A stretch of DNA of 64,000 nucleotides from Aeromonas aquatica (GTDB lineage: Bacteria > Pseudomonadota > Gammaproteobacteria > Enterobacterales > Aeromonadaceae): assembly GCF_000764655.1 (NCBI RefSeq), contig NZ_JRGL01000012.1, forward strand, positions 62,001 to 126,000, in the 5' to 3' direction. The position numbers and the translations under genes were made by a program. Each line of letters starts with the position of its first letter. The stretch's first letter is position 1. The notes below the pieces were generated by a model. That model worked only from the letters and a program-made list of their open reading frames with translations. It did no database searches and was not told the origin of the DNA. Of this stretch, positions 20,324-29,418 are shown piece after piece.

Positions 20324-23151
20324 TGGATGGCCTTCTGAATGTCGGTTGCAGTCACGGGAAGATGATAGAAGCGGGTGCCGGTCGCCTGATAGATGGCTTC
20401 TACCAGGGCGGCGACCACGGGGATCATCACCACTTCGCCTATGCCCTTGGTGGCATCGGTCGGTGAGAGGGGTTCCAGCAGGGTGTGGGTCAGGTTCCAG
20501 ACCGGCAGCTGGTGCGCCAAGGGGACCTGATAGCGGTTCAGGTTCCAGGTGCCGTTGCCCGGCCCTTCCTGGCCTGACGGCAGATATTCATACAGAGCAT
20601 GACCGACCCCCATGGCCAGGCCGCCCTGGATCTGGCCTTCCACCAGTTCGGGGACTATGACTCGACCGGCGTCAAGCCAGCTGTGGGCGGACAGTATGTG
20701 CACCTTGCCCGAGCCCTTCTCCAGCGCTATCTCGACCAAGGTGGCGCAGGGGGCGTAGTAGGTCACCATGGCGTTGTTCAGGTTGGTACTGGGGTAGTGA
20801 GCCTGGGTGCGGTCGAGCAGCTGGTAGCCGTTGGCATCGGCCTGTGCGCGCTGCGCGCTGCTGGCGCCGTCACCGTAGCGCAACGCCAGCGCATCTATGG
20901 GCAGGCGCTGGCTCTGACCCTCGATGGTGAAGTCGCACTCGGCCCAGGCCCAGCGGTTGAAGCTGTGCACCATGGCACCGGTGATGAGGCCGTTGGCGTG
21001 GGCATGGGCCGCCAGCAGAGAGAGCGGCAACGGTGGCATGCCACGGGTCGTCAACCCGGCGGGGGTCCAGCTCGCCTCGCTGGCGGGGCCCAGGTCCAGA
21101 CCCGCCTGACCGACGAAGAACTGCTTGCGCCAGATGGCGGTCGCCGCCGGCCAGAGCGTCTGCTCGAACAGGATGCGGGCCGCCGCCACAGTGGCGTGAC
21201 TCTGGAAGTAGGAGGAGATGGAGGCCGAGGAGGCCTGCGGAATGGCCAGAGTCCAGCGCGGGTTCTTCTGCATCTCGTCCTGGCGTTCCTGAGAGATGGT
21301 GTAGGGGTTATCGGTCTCGACCAGCTTGAAGCTCTCCCAGAGCGCGATTTCGGCGAGATCTATGGTGTCGGCCGGTTGGCCGAAGTAGCGACTGACGATC
21401 TCGGCCTGGGAGGTCTGGATCCCGGTGCCCATCTCCATGCCACTGATCTTGAGGAGGATCTCCCCCTTGCTTGTCAGCTCGACGCAGGCGGAGGGGGCCA
21501 CGGCGCCGGTGCCATAGTCCTTGGTGGTGATGCTGAAACCCGTGCCGTGCAGGCGGTCCGGATGCTGGGTCTCGTAAGCCTGCTTCCTGGCCTGGCGCTG
21601 GGCCCAGATCTCATGCTGCTCGGCCATCGCCAGGATCTCGGGGTAACGGTTGTTGCCCTCGGGAATGGCCCCCTGGGTATTGGGCTGGCCGGGCTTGATC
21701 AGGTTGCGGCGCCGCAGCGCCAGCGGATCCATCTTCAGCAGTGCGGCGGCCTCGTTGACCATCATCTCCATGGCCGCCATGGTTTGCAGGGATCCATACC
21801 CTCGCATGGAGCCGCAATCCGGGTTCTCGGAGGGCAGGGCGACCGCCGTGATGTCGTTCTTGGGCAGGTAGTAGACCCCCTGGATGGCGCTGGCCCCCAC
21901 GCTGGCCACCGAGCCGGTGAAGTTCAGGCGGCCGCCGCCGTCCACTGTCATGGCGCTGATCAGGGCGCGGAACTGGCCGCTCTGCTTGTCAATCACCAGC
22001 TTGTTGTGCATGTTGAACGGATGACGCTTGAGGCCACCCTGGAACTGTTCGAAGCGATCGTTGGCCAGACGCACCGGGCCCTCGCCATAAAGGGTCGCGA
22101 GCAGGCCATAGAAGGGGAATATGGTGTGATCCTTGGCCCCGAAGCCACCCCCGATGAAGGGGGAGTGCACCACCAGCTTGTCGACCTTGCCGGCCAGCGG
22201 CCCCTTGGCCAGCATCTCGGCGGCTTCGTAGTAGAAGTCGTGAGGGGACTGGGTGCTCACCACCAGGTGCATGGTGCGCGCCTTGGCGTCGAACCAGCCG
22301 TTGAAGTTTTCCGGCTCCATCATCATGGGCTCGATGAACTGGGTCTGGTAGCTGCGATCCAGCACCAGGGCGTCCTCGGCCTCCAGCTCCTTGTGCACCT
22401 GCTCGGCCTGATACATCCCCTGCTCACCGGCGTTGCCATCGGCTCTGGCCGTCGGCCATACCGGCTGGTGGCTGACGATGGCCGGGAAGAAGAGACCGTT
22501 CTTCAAGGTACTGTATTGATCCCCCATGCCGAGCTTGCCCTCGATCCGGATGATGCGCCAGCAGGCCCAGGGATCCCGGGTGGTGGCGACCAGGGGGGTC
22601 ACATCACCGTAGCGCACCACCTTGTTGTTGAACTGCAGGATCTGCTTGGCCCGGTTGAAGGTGGCGAAGTCCGGGAAGATCAGCATGGCGGCCGCATGAC
22701 CCAGATAGTCCGGGGTGGCCCCTTCGCTGACCATCATGTTGATGCCGTAGAAGGCGGGCAGCTCGACGCCGTCACGCACCAGATCGGCCGCCGTGATCAC
22801 CCGGCGGGGCTGGGCATTGGCGGGCAGCATGGAGAGATCCAGCCCCAGATAGACGCGATCCGCCTTGTCGAGCCGGATCAGCAGCGCATGTTGCTGCTGG
22901 GACGGCCAGCCAGCCAGATCCTGGGCGCGATAGTCCCGGCTGTAGATCTTCTGGCCGGTGACCTTGGCCAGGCCATCGCTGCGGAACTTGACCTTGCCCC
23001 CCTGCTTCCACTGGCCGAGCAAGGCGGGATCGAAGATCTCGTCTTCCATGCCGGACAGGGAGAGGTTGGCGAGGAGGGGGGCGCTGTAGACGGCGATGCC
23101 GGCGATGACGCACTGCTTGATGAAATCACGTCTTGATACGGAGTAGGACAT
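20320..23151 (-). CDS. Molybdopterin-binding large subunit, xanthine oxidase family (aldehyde/N-heterocycle dehydrogenase type)
   Basis: The 943-residue subunit has a Tat signal (SRRDFIKQ at residues 6-13), so the enzyme is periplasmic. Typical family blocks include FIGGGFGAKD, the GSMRGYGS loop and the C-terminal KGIGEVVMIP with the catalytic Glu at 906. Organisation with a small 2Fe-2S subunit and a tri-haem cytochrome resembles periplasmic isoquinoline 1-oxidoreductase and membrane aldehyde dehydrogenase complexes. The substrate is not determinable here. It is the first gene of a five-gene unit that also carries the maturation genes xdhC and mobA-like. Confidence 0.92.
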   Translation of the reverse strand: MSYSVSRRDFIKQCVIAGIAVYSAPLLANLSLSGMEDEIFDPALLGQWKQGGKVKFRSDGLAKVTGQKIYSRDYRAQDLAGWPSQQQHALLIRLDKADRVYLGLDLSMLPANAQPRRVITAADLVRDGVELPAFYGINMMVSEGATPDYLGHAAAMLIFPDFATFNRAKQILQFNNKVVRYGDVTPLVATTRDPWACWRIIRIEGKLGMGDQYSTLKNGLFFPAIVSHQPVWPTARADGNAGEQGMYQAEQVHKELEAEDALVLDRSYQTQFIEPMMMEPENFNGWFDAKARTMHLVVSTQSPHDFYYEAAEMLAKGPLAGKVDKLVVHSPFIGGGFGAKDHTIFPFYGLLATLYGEGPVRLANDRFEQFQGGLKRHPFNMHNKLVIDKQSGQFRALISAMTVDGGGRLNFTGSVASVGASAIQGVYYLPKNDITAVALPSENPDCGSMRGYGSLQTMAAMEMMVNEAAALLKMDPLALRRRNLIKPGQPNTQGAIPEGNNRYPEILAMAEQHEIWAQRQARKQAYETQHPDRLHGTGFSITTKDYGTGAVAPSACVELTSKGEILLKISGMEMGTGIQTSQAEIVSRYFGQPADTIDLAEIALWESFKLVETDNPYTISQERQDEMQKNPRWTLAIPQASSASISSYFQSHATVAAARILFEQTLWPAATAIWRKQFFVGQAGLDLGPASEASWTPAGLTTRGMPPLPLSLLAAHAHANGLITGAMVHSFNRWAWAECDFTIEGQSQRLPIDALALRYGDGASSAQRAQADANGYQLLDRTQAHYPSTNLNNAMVTYYAPCATLVEIALEKGSGKVHILSAHSWLDAGRVIVPELVEGQIQGGLAMGVGHALYEYLPSGQEGPGNGTWNLNRYQVPLAHQLPVWNLTHTLLEPLSPTDATKGIGEVVMIPVVAALVEAIYQATGTRFYHLPVTATDIQKAIQ

Positions 23152-23670
23152 GGCTCAGCTACCTGTGTGAGGATGAGGCGAGTGGCTCGGGGGAAAGGGA
23201 GGGGACAGGTGTTGTCGACCATCTTCCCTGATGTCGCAGCAAAAATGATAAATAGAATACTAAGGATTGAGGGGTTTGAAAAACATCTGTTACATCTTAT
23301 GTTGAGTTGATGCGATTTATCAGGGCAATAAGCTGAATTTCGTGGTGTTTTAGTTGTATTTTTGAGCTTTTGTATTGTAACTGTCGTGATAAAAGTATTT
23401 TGTGTGTACTCACAAGAGACTGTTTAATTCTAGACCTATATGAATTGATCTATTTCATGATTTACCCGGATGAGACTAAGCCGCGCGAGGTTTAGCGGAT
23501 CCACTAGGTGGGAAGCTTGTCGGCCCCAGCGCAAATGGGGCTTGGTGGCGCGGCCCACTTGCCGTGGCGGCAAATTCCTGTTGAGCCTCATGGATGAATA
23601 GTGGATCATTGACGGTTTCTAAGCGGGGGCGCGCGGTTGCCCCACGAGCTGAGACATTCGAGGTGAATTC
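23152..23670. other. Divergent intergenic region between the molybdenum operon and glnS
   Basis: This 519-base region has two parts. From 23230 to about 23470 it is AT-rich and probably carries both promoters, but I could not fix hexamers with confidence. From about 23475 to 23670 it is G+C rich and looks like a structured glnS leader, with GCCCC/GGGGC near 23523-23541 and TTGCCG/CGGCAA near 23560-23574. No gene is supported: the antisense frame running through it and into glnS is a shadow. Confidence 0.5.
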
Positions 23671-25332
23671 ATGACCGAGGCGAGCAGCCCAACCAACTTT
23701 ATCCGTCAGATCATCGATGAAGATCTGGCCAGCGGTAAGCACAAGAGCGTGCATACCCGTTTCCCACCCGAGCCGAACGGTTATCTGCATATCGGCCACG
23801 CCAAGTCCATCTGCCTGAACTTCGGCATCGCCCGCGACTATCAGGGCCAGTGCAACCTGCGCTTCGATGACACCAACCCGGCGAAGGAAGACATCGAGTT
23901 CGTGGAGTCCATCAAGCAGGACGTGCAGTGGCTCGGCTTCCAGTGGAGCGGCGAGATCTGCTACTCCTCCGACTATTTCGACAAGCTGCACGGCTACGCC
24001 ATCGAGCTCATCGAGAAGGGTCTTGCCTATGTGGACGAACTCTCCCCCGAGCAGATGCGCGAGTACCGTGGCACCCTGACCGAAGCCGGCAAGAACAGCC
24101 CGTTCCGCGATCGCAGCGTCGAAGAGAACCTGGCGTTGTTTGCCAAGATGAAGAACGGTGAGATGGCCGAGGGCAGCGCCTGCCTGCGCGCCAAGATCGA
24201 CATGGCTTCACCTTTCATGGTGATGCGTGATCCCGTCATCTATCGCATCAAGTTTGCCCACCATCACCAGACCGGTGACCAGTGGTGCATCTATCCGATG
24301 TACGACTTCACCCACTGCATCTCGGACGCCCTGGAGGGGATCACCCACTCCCTGTGCACCCTGGAGTTCCAGGATAACCGCCGGCTGTACGACTGGGTGC
24401 TGGACAACATCAGCATCGACTGCCACCCCCGTCAGTACGAGTTCTCCCGCCTGAACCTCGAATACACCGTCATGTCCAAGCGCAAGCTGAACCTGCTGGT
24501 GACCGAGGGGCACGTCAGCGGTTGGGACGATCCGCGCATGCTGACCGTCTCCGGTCTGCGCCGCCGTGGCTACACCCCGGCCTCCATCCGCGAGTTCTGC
24601 AAGCGCATCGGCGTGACCAAGCAGGACAACATCGTCGAGATGAGCATGCTGGAAGCCTGTATCCGCGACGATCTCAACGAGAACGCCCCCCGTGCCATGG
24701 CCGTGCTGCACCCGCTCAAGGTGGTCATCGAGAACCTGGCGGGCGACGAGGTGCTGACCGCTCCGGCGCACCCGAACAACGCCGAGATGGGCAGCCGCGA
24801 GCTGACTTTTAGCCGCGAGATCTTCATCGACGAGGCGGACTTCAAGGAAGAGGCGAACAAGCAGTTCAAGCGCCTGGTGCTGGGCAAGGAAGTGCGCCTG
24901 CGCAACTCCTATGTCATCAAGGCCGAGCGGGTCGAGAAGGATGCGGAAGGCAAGGTGACTTGCGTCTACTGCTCCTACGATCCCGAGACCCTGGGCAAGG
25001 ATCCGGCCGATGGCCGCAAGGTGAAGGGGGTGATCCACTGGGTCAGCGCCACTCACTCCCTGCCGGCCGAGATCCGTCTCTACGATCGTCTGTTCAAGAT
25101 GCCGAATCCCGCTGCCGAGGATGACTTCGAGGCGGCGCTCAACCCGGATTCGCTGGTGGTCATCGCCGGTGCCCGGGTCGAGGCCTCCCTCAAGGATGCC
25201 AAGCCGGAGTTTGCCTACCAGTTCGAGCGTGAAGGCTACTTCTGTGTCGACAACAAGCTCTCCAGCCCGGAGCACCTGGTGTTCAACCGCACCGTGGCCC
25301 TGCGCGACGTCTGGGGCAAGGCCGAAGGCTGA
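23671..25332 (+). CDS. glnS: Glutaminyl-tRNA synthetase
   Basis: The 553-residue class I synthetase charges tRNA-Gln directly. The ATP-binding HIGH motif is in [14 protein letters not shown] near residue 35-45, and the KMSKS-type loop appears as VMSKRKL near residue 270. The C-terminal anticodon-binding beta-barrels follow ([10 protein letters not shown] onwards). The start ATG at 23671 is preceded by GAGGTG. It is a single-gene unit with its own terminator. Confidence 0.97.
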   Translation: MTEASSPTNFIRQIIDEDLASGKHKSVHTRFPPEPNGYLHIGHAKSICLNFGIARDYQGQCNLRFDDTNPAKEDIEFVESIKQDVQWLGFQWSGEICYSSDYFDKLHGYAIELIEKGLAYVDELSPEQMREYRGTLTEAGKNSPFRDRSVEENLALFAKMKNGEMAEGSACLRAKIDMASPFMVMRDPVIYRIKFAHHHQTGDQWCIYPMYDFTHCISDALEGITHSLCTLEFQDNRRLYDWVLDNISIDCHPRQYEFSRLNLEYTVMSKRKLNLLVTEGHVSGWDDPRMLTVSGLRRRGYTPASIREFCKRIGVTKQDNIVEMSMLEACIRDDLNENAPRAMAVLHPLKVVIENLAGDEVLTAPAHPNNAEMGSRELTFSREIFIDEADFKEEANKQFKRLVLGKEVRLRNSYVIKAERVEKDAEGKVTCVYCSYDPETLGKDPADGRKVKGVIHWVSATHSLPAEIRLYDRLFKMPNPAAEDDFEAALNPDSLVVIAGARVEASLKDAKPEFAYQFEREGYFCVDNKLSSPEHLVFNRTVALRDVWGKAEG

Positions 25333-25383
25333 TGCGAGAAGGGCAGGGGAGACCCTGCCCATCACCCGCCCCCTTGCGGACAC

Positions 25384-25411
25384 AAAAAAGCCAGCATCAT
25401 GCTGGCTTTTT
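25384..25411. terminator. Bidirectional terminator between glnS and fur
   Basis: AAAAAGCCAGCAT pairs with ATGCTGGCTTTTT, with T-runs on both strands serving both convergent genes. Confidence 0.9.
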
Positions 25412-25436
25412 CATTGCTGCTCGCGGGCCGACGGCG

Positions 25437-25862
25437 TTATTCGTGCTTGCAGTCGCCGTTCGCGCAGTGACCATAGAGATAGAGACTATGGTTGGTCAGG
25501 CGGATGTTGTGCACCTTGGCGATGTCGCGCTGACGCTGCTCGATCACCTCGTCGGAGAACTCGATCACCTTGCCACAATCGAGGCAGACCAGGTGGTCAT
25601 GATGCTCCTGGGTAGCCAGCTCGAACACCGACTTGCCGCCTTCGAAGTGGTGACGGGTGACGATACCTGCATCATCAAACTGGTTGAGAACGCGATAGAC
25701 GGTGGCGAGACCAATCTCCTCACCCTGATCGATCAGCCGTTTGTACAGATCTTCCGCACTGGTGTGCTGGCTGTCCGGCTGTTGCAGGATTTCCAGGATC
25801 TTGACGCGGGGCAAGGTGATCTTGAGTCCGGCCTTTTTTAATGCTTGATTGTGGTCTGCCAT
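25437..25862 (-). CDS. fur: Ferric uptake regulator Fur
   Basis: The 141-residue iron-responsive repressor has an N-terminal winged helix (residues 1 to about 80, ATVYRVLNQFDDAGIV) and a dimerisation and metal-binding domain with HHDHLVCLDCG. The C-terminal CANGDC gives the second Cys pair. It represses iron acquisition genes when loaded with Fe(II). The gene lies near fldA, as in E. coli, though here a thioesterase gene separates them. A weak Fur-like site overlaps its 5' flank. Confidence 0.97.
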   Translation of the reverse strand: MADHNQALKKAGLKITLPRVKILEILQQPDSQHTSAEDLYKRLIDQGEEIGLATVYRVLNQFDDAGIVTRHHFEGGKSVFELATQEHHDHLVCLDCGKVIEFSDEVIEQRQRDIAKVHNIRLTNHSLYLYGHCANGDCKHE

Positions 25863-25864
25863 AT

Positions 25865-25883
25865 TCTATTTATTCGCATTCTC
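25865..25883 (-). promoter_or_regulatory. Possible Fur box in front of fur
   Basis: Read on the minus strand, GAGAATGCGAATAAATAGA matches 12 of 19 positions of the classical Fur box by eye. It ends two bases before the fur start codon. Autoregulation is plausible, but the match is weak. Confidence 0.3.
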
Positions 25884-26044
25884 GAAGGTGTGGTTATTCT
25901 GATTGACTGCCAAGGGAATGGCAACCACGAACTCGTTTGGCCTGTCATTATAGGTCGTAGCCAGCTTAAAAATAAACCCAGCAATTCAAGGGCTTTAGCA
26001 TATAACCCGCGTCTGAAGATAAATATGGCGCGGCGTGGTTCGGC

Positions 26045-26072
26045 TTGCTCCCGCGGGGAATGTTGATACTAT
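26045..26072 (+). promoter_or_regulatory. Predicted promoter of the DUF4442 gene
   Basis: TTGCTC at 26045-26050 and TACTAT at 26067-26072 are separated by 16 bases. The coding start follows at 26106. Confidence 0.4.
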
Positions 26073-26105
26073 GTAATTTCTCTATTATCTGGTCGGATGA
26101 GATCC

Positions 26106-26579
26106 ATGGATTGGCTTTTTGGCAACGCAGCCTGGGTGCGCCACGCCCTCAACGCCTGGCCTCCCTTCTGGGGAGCGGGTATCAAGATCGAAACCCTGAG
26201 CGCCGATTTTCGCTTCTGCAGGGTCACCCTGAAATCCCGTTGGTGGAACAAGAATGCCAACCGGACCCAGTTTGGCGGCAGCATGTTCGCCATGACGGAT
26301 CCCATCTATCCGCTGATGCTGATGGGGCACTTCAAGAATCGGTATTACGTCTGGGACAAGGCGGGCAGCATCAACTACATCAAGCCGGGCAAGGGGGTGC
26401 TGGTGGCCGAGTTCAATCTGACCGACGCCAAGCTGGCGTCCATCGTCGCGGCAACCGAGGGGGGAGACAAGCACTTCCCCGAGTTTGAGGTGCAGGTGCA
26501 GGACAAGCGTGGTGAGCTGGTGGCCCAGGTCAGACGCACTCTCTATGTCAGGTCCAAGCCGGAGCACCGGGGCGGCTGA
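26106..26579 (+). CDS. DUF4442 hotdog-fold putative acyl-CoA thioesterase
   Basis: The product is about 157 residues and shows DUF4442/PaaI-like hotdog features, notably NRTQFGGSMFAMTDPIYPLML around residues 50-70 and a central KPGKGVLVAEF strand. The family is assumed to cleave acyl-CoA thioesters, but substrates are largely unknown. I place the start at the ATG at 26106, which has GGATGAG five bases upstream; an in-frame ATG at 26097 overlaps that ribosome site. It is convergent with fldA and shares a terminator with it. Confidence 0.75.
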   Translation: MDWLFGNAAWVRHALNAWPPFWGAGIKIETLSADFRFCRVTLKSRWWNKNANRTQFGGSMFAMTDPIYPLMLMGHFKNRYYVWDKAGSINYIKPGKGVLVAEFNLTDAKLASIVAATEGGDKHFPEFEVQVQDKRGELVAQVRRTLYVRSKPEHRGG

Positions 26580-26598
26580 CGACCCGCGCCGCAGAAAC

Positions 26599-26624
26599 AA
26601 CAAGGGCCCCGTTGGGGCCCTTGT
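26599..26624. terminator. Bidirectional terminator between the DUF4442 gene and fldA
   Basis: AACAAGGGCCCC pairs with GGGGCCCTTGTT, followed by TT on the plus strand and flanked by A residues for the reverse direction. Confidence 0.85.
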
Positions 26625-26640
26625 TTTGGGAGCAGGTGGC

Positions 26641-27165
26641 TTACGCCAGCTCGCCCAGGTTCAGCTCTTCGTGCAGCTGTTTGCACCAGCCCTTGACGCG
26701 CTCGGCGGTCAGCTCAGGCTGGCGATCCTCGTCGATGCCCAGACCGACGAAGTGCTTGTCATCGACCAGTGCCTTGGAGGCTTCGAATTCGTAGCCGGCG
26801 GTCGGCCAGTGGCCGACGATGATGGCGCCCTTGGCTTCGACGATGTCGCGCAGGGTCCCCATGGCATCGAGGAAGTACTCGGAATAGTCTTCCTGATCGC
26901 CGCAGCCGAAGATGGCGACCAGCTTGTTGGTGAAATCTATCTCTTCCAACTCGGGGAAGAAGTCATCCCAGTCAGCTTGAGACTCACCGTAGTACCAAGT
27001 CGGGATGCCAAACATCAGCAGATCGAAGTTGGCAATATCGGCCTTGCTGCTCTTGGCAATGTCATGGACTTCAATGAGTTGCTTGCCCAGTTCTTTCTGG
27101 ATCATCTTGGCGACAGCTTCGGTATTACCGGTATCGCTGCCGAAAAACAGACCTACACTAGCCAT
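26641..27165 (-). CDS. fldA: Flavodoxin FldA
   Basis: The 174-residue long-chain flavodoxin is an FMN electron carrier that replaces ferredoxin and feeds enzymes such as radical SAM proteins and IspG/IspH. The phosphate loop GSDTGNTEAVAK is at residues 9-20; the aromatic FMN-stacking positions lie in PTWYYGE near residue 56-62 and CGDQEDYSEYF near residue 87-97. It is the last gene of ybfF-DUF2788-ybfE-fldA, separated from ybfE by about 39 bases. Confidence 0.96.
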   Translation of the reverse strand: MASVGLFFGSDTGNTEAVAKMIQKELGKQLIEVHDIAKSSKADIANFDLLMFGIPTWYYGESQADWDDFFPELEEIDFTNKLVAIFGCGDQEDYSEYFLDAMGTLRDIVEAKGAIIVGHWPTAGYEFEASKALVDDKHFVGLGIDEDRQPELTAERVKGWCKQLHEELNLGELA

Positions 27166-27204
27166 AGTGTTTAGTTACCCGTATCTGGTGTTGATGCTTA
27201 ACGG

Positions 27205-27501
27205 TCAGATTGCGACGCCTGCTGCAAAAGCAGACTCAATCTGTTGCTTCAGGATAGATTGGATCAGCTCGGCTCGGCTGACGTTCTGTTGCAGCGCGAG
27301 TTGGTTCAGGCGCTCCAGCAACTCGGCCTCCACCTTCAACTCTACCCGTTTCAGGCCATTCTCCCGATCGCGCTTGAGCTGGTTGCGCTTGTTGATCTTG
27401 AGTTGGGTCTCACGGGGGAGTGGGTTGGTCTTTGGCCTGCCGGGGCGCTTCTCACTTGCGAACAGATCCAGTGTTGTTCGATCAGTTTGCTGTTTGGCCA
27501 T
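27205..27501 (-). CDS. ybfE: YbfE family DNA-binding-like protein
   Basis: The 98-residue product is basic and matches YbfE, called 'LexA-regulated' after its E. coli gene. The N-terminal half has an AT-hook-like RPGRPKTNPLP (about residues 19-29), and the C-terminal half (ELLERLNQLALQQNVSRAELIQSIL) resembles a ribbon-helix-helix fold. I see no CTGT-N8-ACAG LexA box directly upstream, so SOS control is not supported here. The conserved place between fldA and ybfF supports the call. Confidence 0.85.
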   Translation of the reverse strand: MAKQQTDRTTLDLFASEKRPGRPKTNPLPRETQLKINKRNQLKRDRENGLKRVELKVEAELLERLNQLALQQNVSRAELIQSILKQQIESAFAAGVAI

Positions 27502-27521
27502 ACATCACAGATGAAAATAAG

Positions 27522-27743
27522 TTAGCCGATCCCTGAGCCTTCCCAGCCCATTTCGATCAGCCCCTTGGCGACAAAACCCGCGCAACCCAGAAACAGAACC
27601 AGCCAGACGACGAGACGGCCGAAACGGGGCACGTTGCCGCGTTTGAGCACGTCATGAATGGCCAGACCAATCAGCAGGAAGATGGCCACGAAGAACAACT
27701 TCAGGCCCAGACTCTCGATTAGATCGATATGTTCACTCAGCAT
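27522..27743 (-). CDS. DUF2788 small membrane protein
   Basis: The 73-residue protein has two predicted membrane helices, about residues 13-31 and 43-63, separated by a short basic loop (KRGNVPRFGR). It matches the DUF2788 family, which has no known function. The gene lies 20 bases upstream of ybfE and 55 downstream of ybfF on the same strand, so it is probably part of that unit. Confidence 0.75.
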   Translation of the reverse strand: MLSEHIDLIESLGLKLFFVAIFLLIGLAIHDVLKRGNVPRFGRLVVWLVLFLGCAGFVAKGLIEMGWEGSGIG

Positions 27744-27798
27744 GGATTGCGCACACTCCTTATGACGGGCGCACTATATCACAAAGGATTTGAAACTG

Positions 27799-28608
27799 TT
27801 AACCGCCTGTCGACAGGAAATCCACAACCAGTTTATTGAATAAAAGCGGTTTCTCGGCGTGCAGCCAGTGACCGGTTCCGGCGATGACGCGGGCCTTGGC
27901 GGCCGGGAATTGTGCCATCACTGTGTCCGTGTATGCGGGCAACACATAGTCCGAATCCCCCCCCTTGATGAACAGGGTCGGTCCCTCGAAGCGCGTCTGG
28001 TTGTCGGGCCAGCCCATGATGTTGGCGTAGTTGTGTTCGAGCGCCGGCACATTGAAGCGCCAGCCCCAACCCGCTTCCCCCTTGGCGAAGGATTTGAGCA
28101 GGAACTGGCGTACCCCCGGGATCTCGATGTACTGGGCCAGCATGGCCTCGGCCTCGCTGCGACTCTGGGGCGGATTGGCCAGGGTGGCGTTGAGACCGGC
28201 GAACACATTCTTGTGGCGGGCGTGGGGGTAGGCGACCGGGGCTATGTCGGCCACCACCAGCTTGCTGACCCGCTCGGGAGCCTGCTTGGCCAGCTGCATG
28301 GCGACCTTGCCGCCCATGGAGTGGCCCACTATCGCCACCCGGTCCAGCGCCAGGTGATCCAGCAGGGCGATCACATCCGCCGCCTGCTGCGGGTAGCTCA
28401 TCTCGCCTGAGTGAAAGGAGGCACCATGGTTGCGCAGATCCAGGCTGATGACCCTGTATTGCTCACTGAGCGGACGGGCCAGCAGACCGAGGTTGTCCAG
28501 GCTGCCGAACAGACCGTGGATCAGCACGACGGCGGGACCCTGACCTTGCTGCTTGAAATTCAAATGGGGGTTGTGTTGCAAAATGACACCTTTATCGGTC
28601 GTTGGCAC
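27799..28608 (-). CDS. ybfF: Alpha/beta hydrolase YbfF
   Basis: The 269-residue esterase has the lipase-like nucleophile elbow GHSMGG (about residue 95), the oxyanion-hole segment LIHGLFGSLDNLG near residue 30 and a C-terminal catalytic His in GTGHWLHAEKP. E. coli YbfF hydrolyses acyl-CoA and p-nitrophenyl esters in vitro. The start is uncertain: GTG at 28608 gives an N-terminus about ten residues longer than E. coli YbfF. Divergent from seqA. Confidence 0.9.
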   Translation of the reverse strand: MPTTDKGVILQHNPHLNFKQQGQGPAVVLIHGLFGSLDNLGLLARPLSEQYRVISLDLRNHGASFHSGEMSYPQQAADVIALLDHLALDRVAIVGHSMGGKVAMQLAKQAPERVSKLVVADIAPVAYPHARHKNVFAGLNATLANPPQSRSEAEAMLAQYIEIPGVRQFLLKSFAKGEAGWGWRFNVPALEHNYANIMGWPDNQTRFEGPTLFIKGGDSDYVLPAYTDTVMAQFPAAKARVIAGTGHWLHAEKPLLFNKLVVDFLSTGG

Positions 28609-28672
28609 GCAGGCCTGATTTTTAATCTATTGAAAGAAAAGGATTTCATTCTTTTTGGGAGGTTTTTTCTGT

Positions 28673-28692
28673 GGTTTTTTTCCAAAAAAACC
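28673..28692. repeat. Perfect AT-rich palindrome between ybfF and seqA
   Basis: GGTTTTTTTCCAAAAAAACC is a perfect 20-base palindrome with nine-base arms around a CC/GG centre, situated between the two divergent genes. Role unknown. Confidence 0.6.
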
Positions 28693-28787
28693 GCCCGAGA
28701 TCCGCTATCAGTGCGGGGGATCACACACTTGGTCCCGCATTATGCCGTATTCTCGATGAGATTCATGCACATCTGCCAGCCGCTCCC

Positions 28788-28816
28788 TTGGGCTGCCGGG
28801 TTTGCCTATGTATAAT
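28788..28816 (+). promoter_or_regulatory. Predicted sigma-70 promoter of seqA
   Basis: TTGGGC at 28788-28793 and a perfect TATAAT at 28811-28816 are separated by 17 bases. The seqA start follows at 28854. Confidence 0.75.
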
Positions 28817-28853
28817 CGCCGCATCCGAACTTCGACGAGTCCAGCGCATCCCT

Positions 28854-29366
28854 ATGAAAACCATCGAGCTTGATGACGATCTCTACTTCTTTATCGCGAG
28901 CCAGACCCGGCACATCGGCGAGAGTGCCTCCGATATCCTGCGCCGCCTGCTGGAACAACCCGCCTCGGCGCGAGTGCCCGCCACCGTCGAACCGGCGGTG
29001 CAGGCCCAGCCAGTGGCCCCGGCCGATGCCATGGGACTGCAGGAGCTGCTCGACTCCGGCGCGCTGCAACAGGAAGAGAAGTCCATCAACCGCTTCATGC
29101 TGGTGCTGAGTACCCTCTATCGGGACAATCCGGAGAGCTTCACCCAGGCGACCGAGATCAAGGGGCGCAAGCGCGTCTATTTCTCCCAGGATCCCGAGGC
29201 GCTGCGGGCCAGTGGCAGCACCACCAAGCCCAAACAGGTGCCGGATACCCCGTTTTGGGTGATCACCAACACCAACACCAGCCGCAAGCAGAACATGGTG
29301 GCCCAATTGATGGCCAGCATGGGGTACAACGAGGATTTGACTGCGCGGGTGTGCGGCGCAGTTTAA
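28854..29366 (+). CDS. seqA: Replication negative regulator SeqA
   Basis: The 170-residue protein binds hemimethylated GATC sites, sequesters newly replicated oriC and helps organise the chromosome. The N-terminal oligomerisation domain ([18 protein letters not shown]) is followed by a Pro/Ala-rich linker (about residues 38-65) and the C-terminal DNA-binding domain with [24 protein letters not shown]. The start is the ATG at 28854, matching the family N-terminus. An upstream extension of the frame covers the promoter and is non-coding. pgm follows after about 50 bases, as in E. coli. Confidence 0.96.
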   Translation: MKTIELDDDLYFFIASQTRHIGESASDILRRLLEQPASARVPATVEPAVQAQPVAPADAMGLQELLDSGALQQEEKSINRFMLVLSTLYRDNPESFTQATEIKGRKRVYFSQDPEALRASGSTTKPKQVPDTPFWVITNTNTSRKQNMVAQLMASMGYNEDLTARVCGAV

Positions 29367-29418
29367 CGCATCACAGACTTAAGGCCTTGTCGGCAAGGCC
29401 TCGCTCAAGGAAAACGTC

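Noticed and set aside
20599-23136. 845-codon open frame on the plus strand inside the molybdenum subunit gene
   Set aside because: It is antisense to a well-supported gene, has low-complexity composition typical of G+C-rich antisense frames, and matches no family.
27498-27525. LexA box in front of ybfE
   Set aside because: CTGT and ACAG occur, but with the wrong spacing (13 instead of 8 bases).
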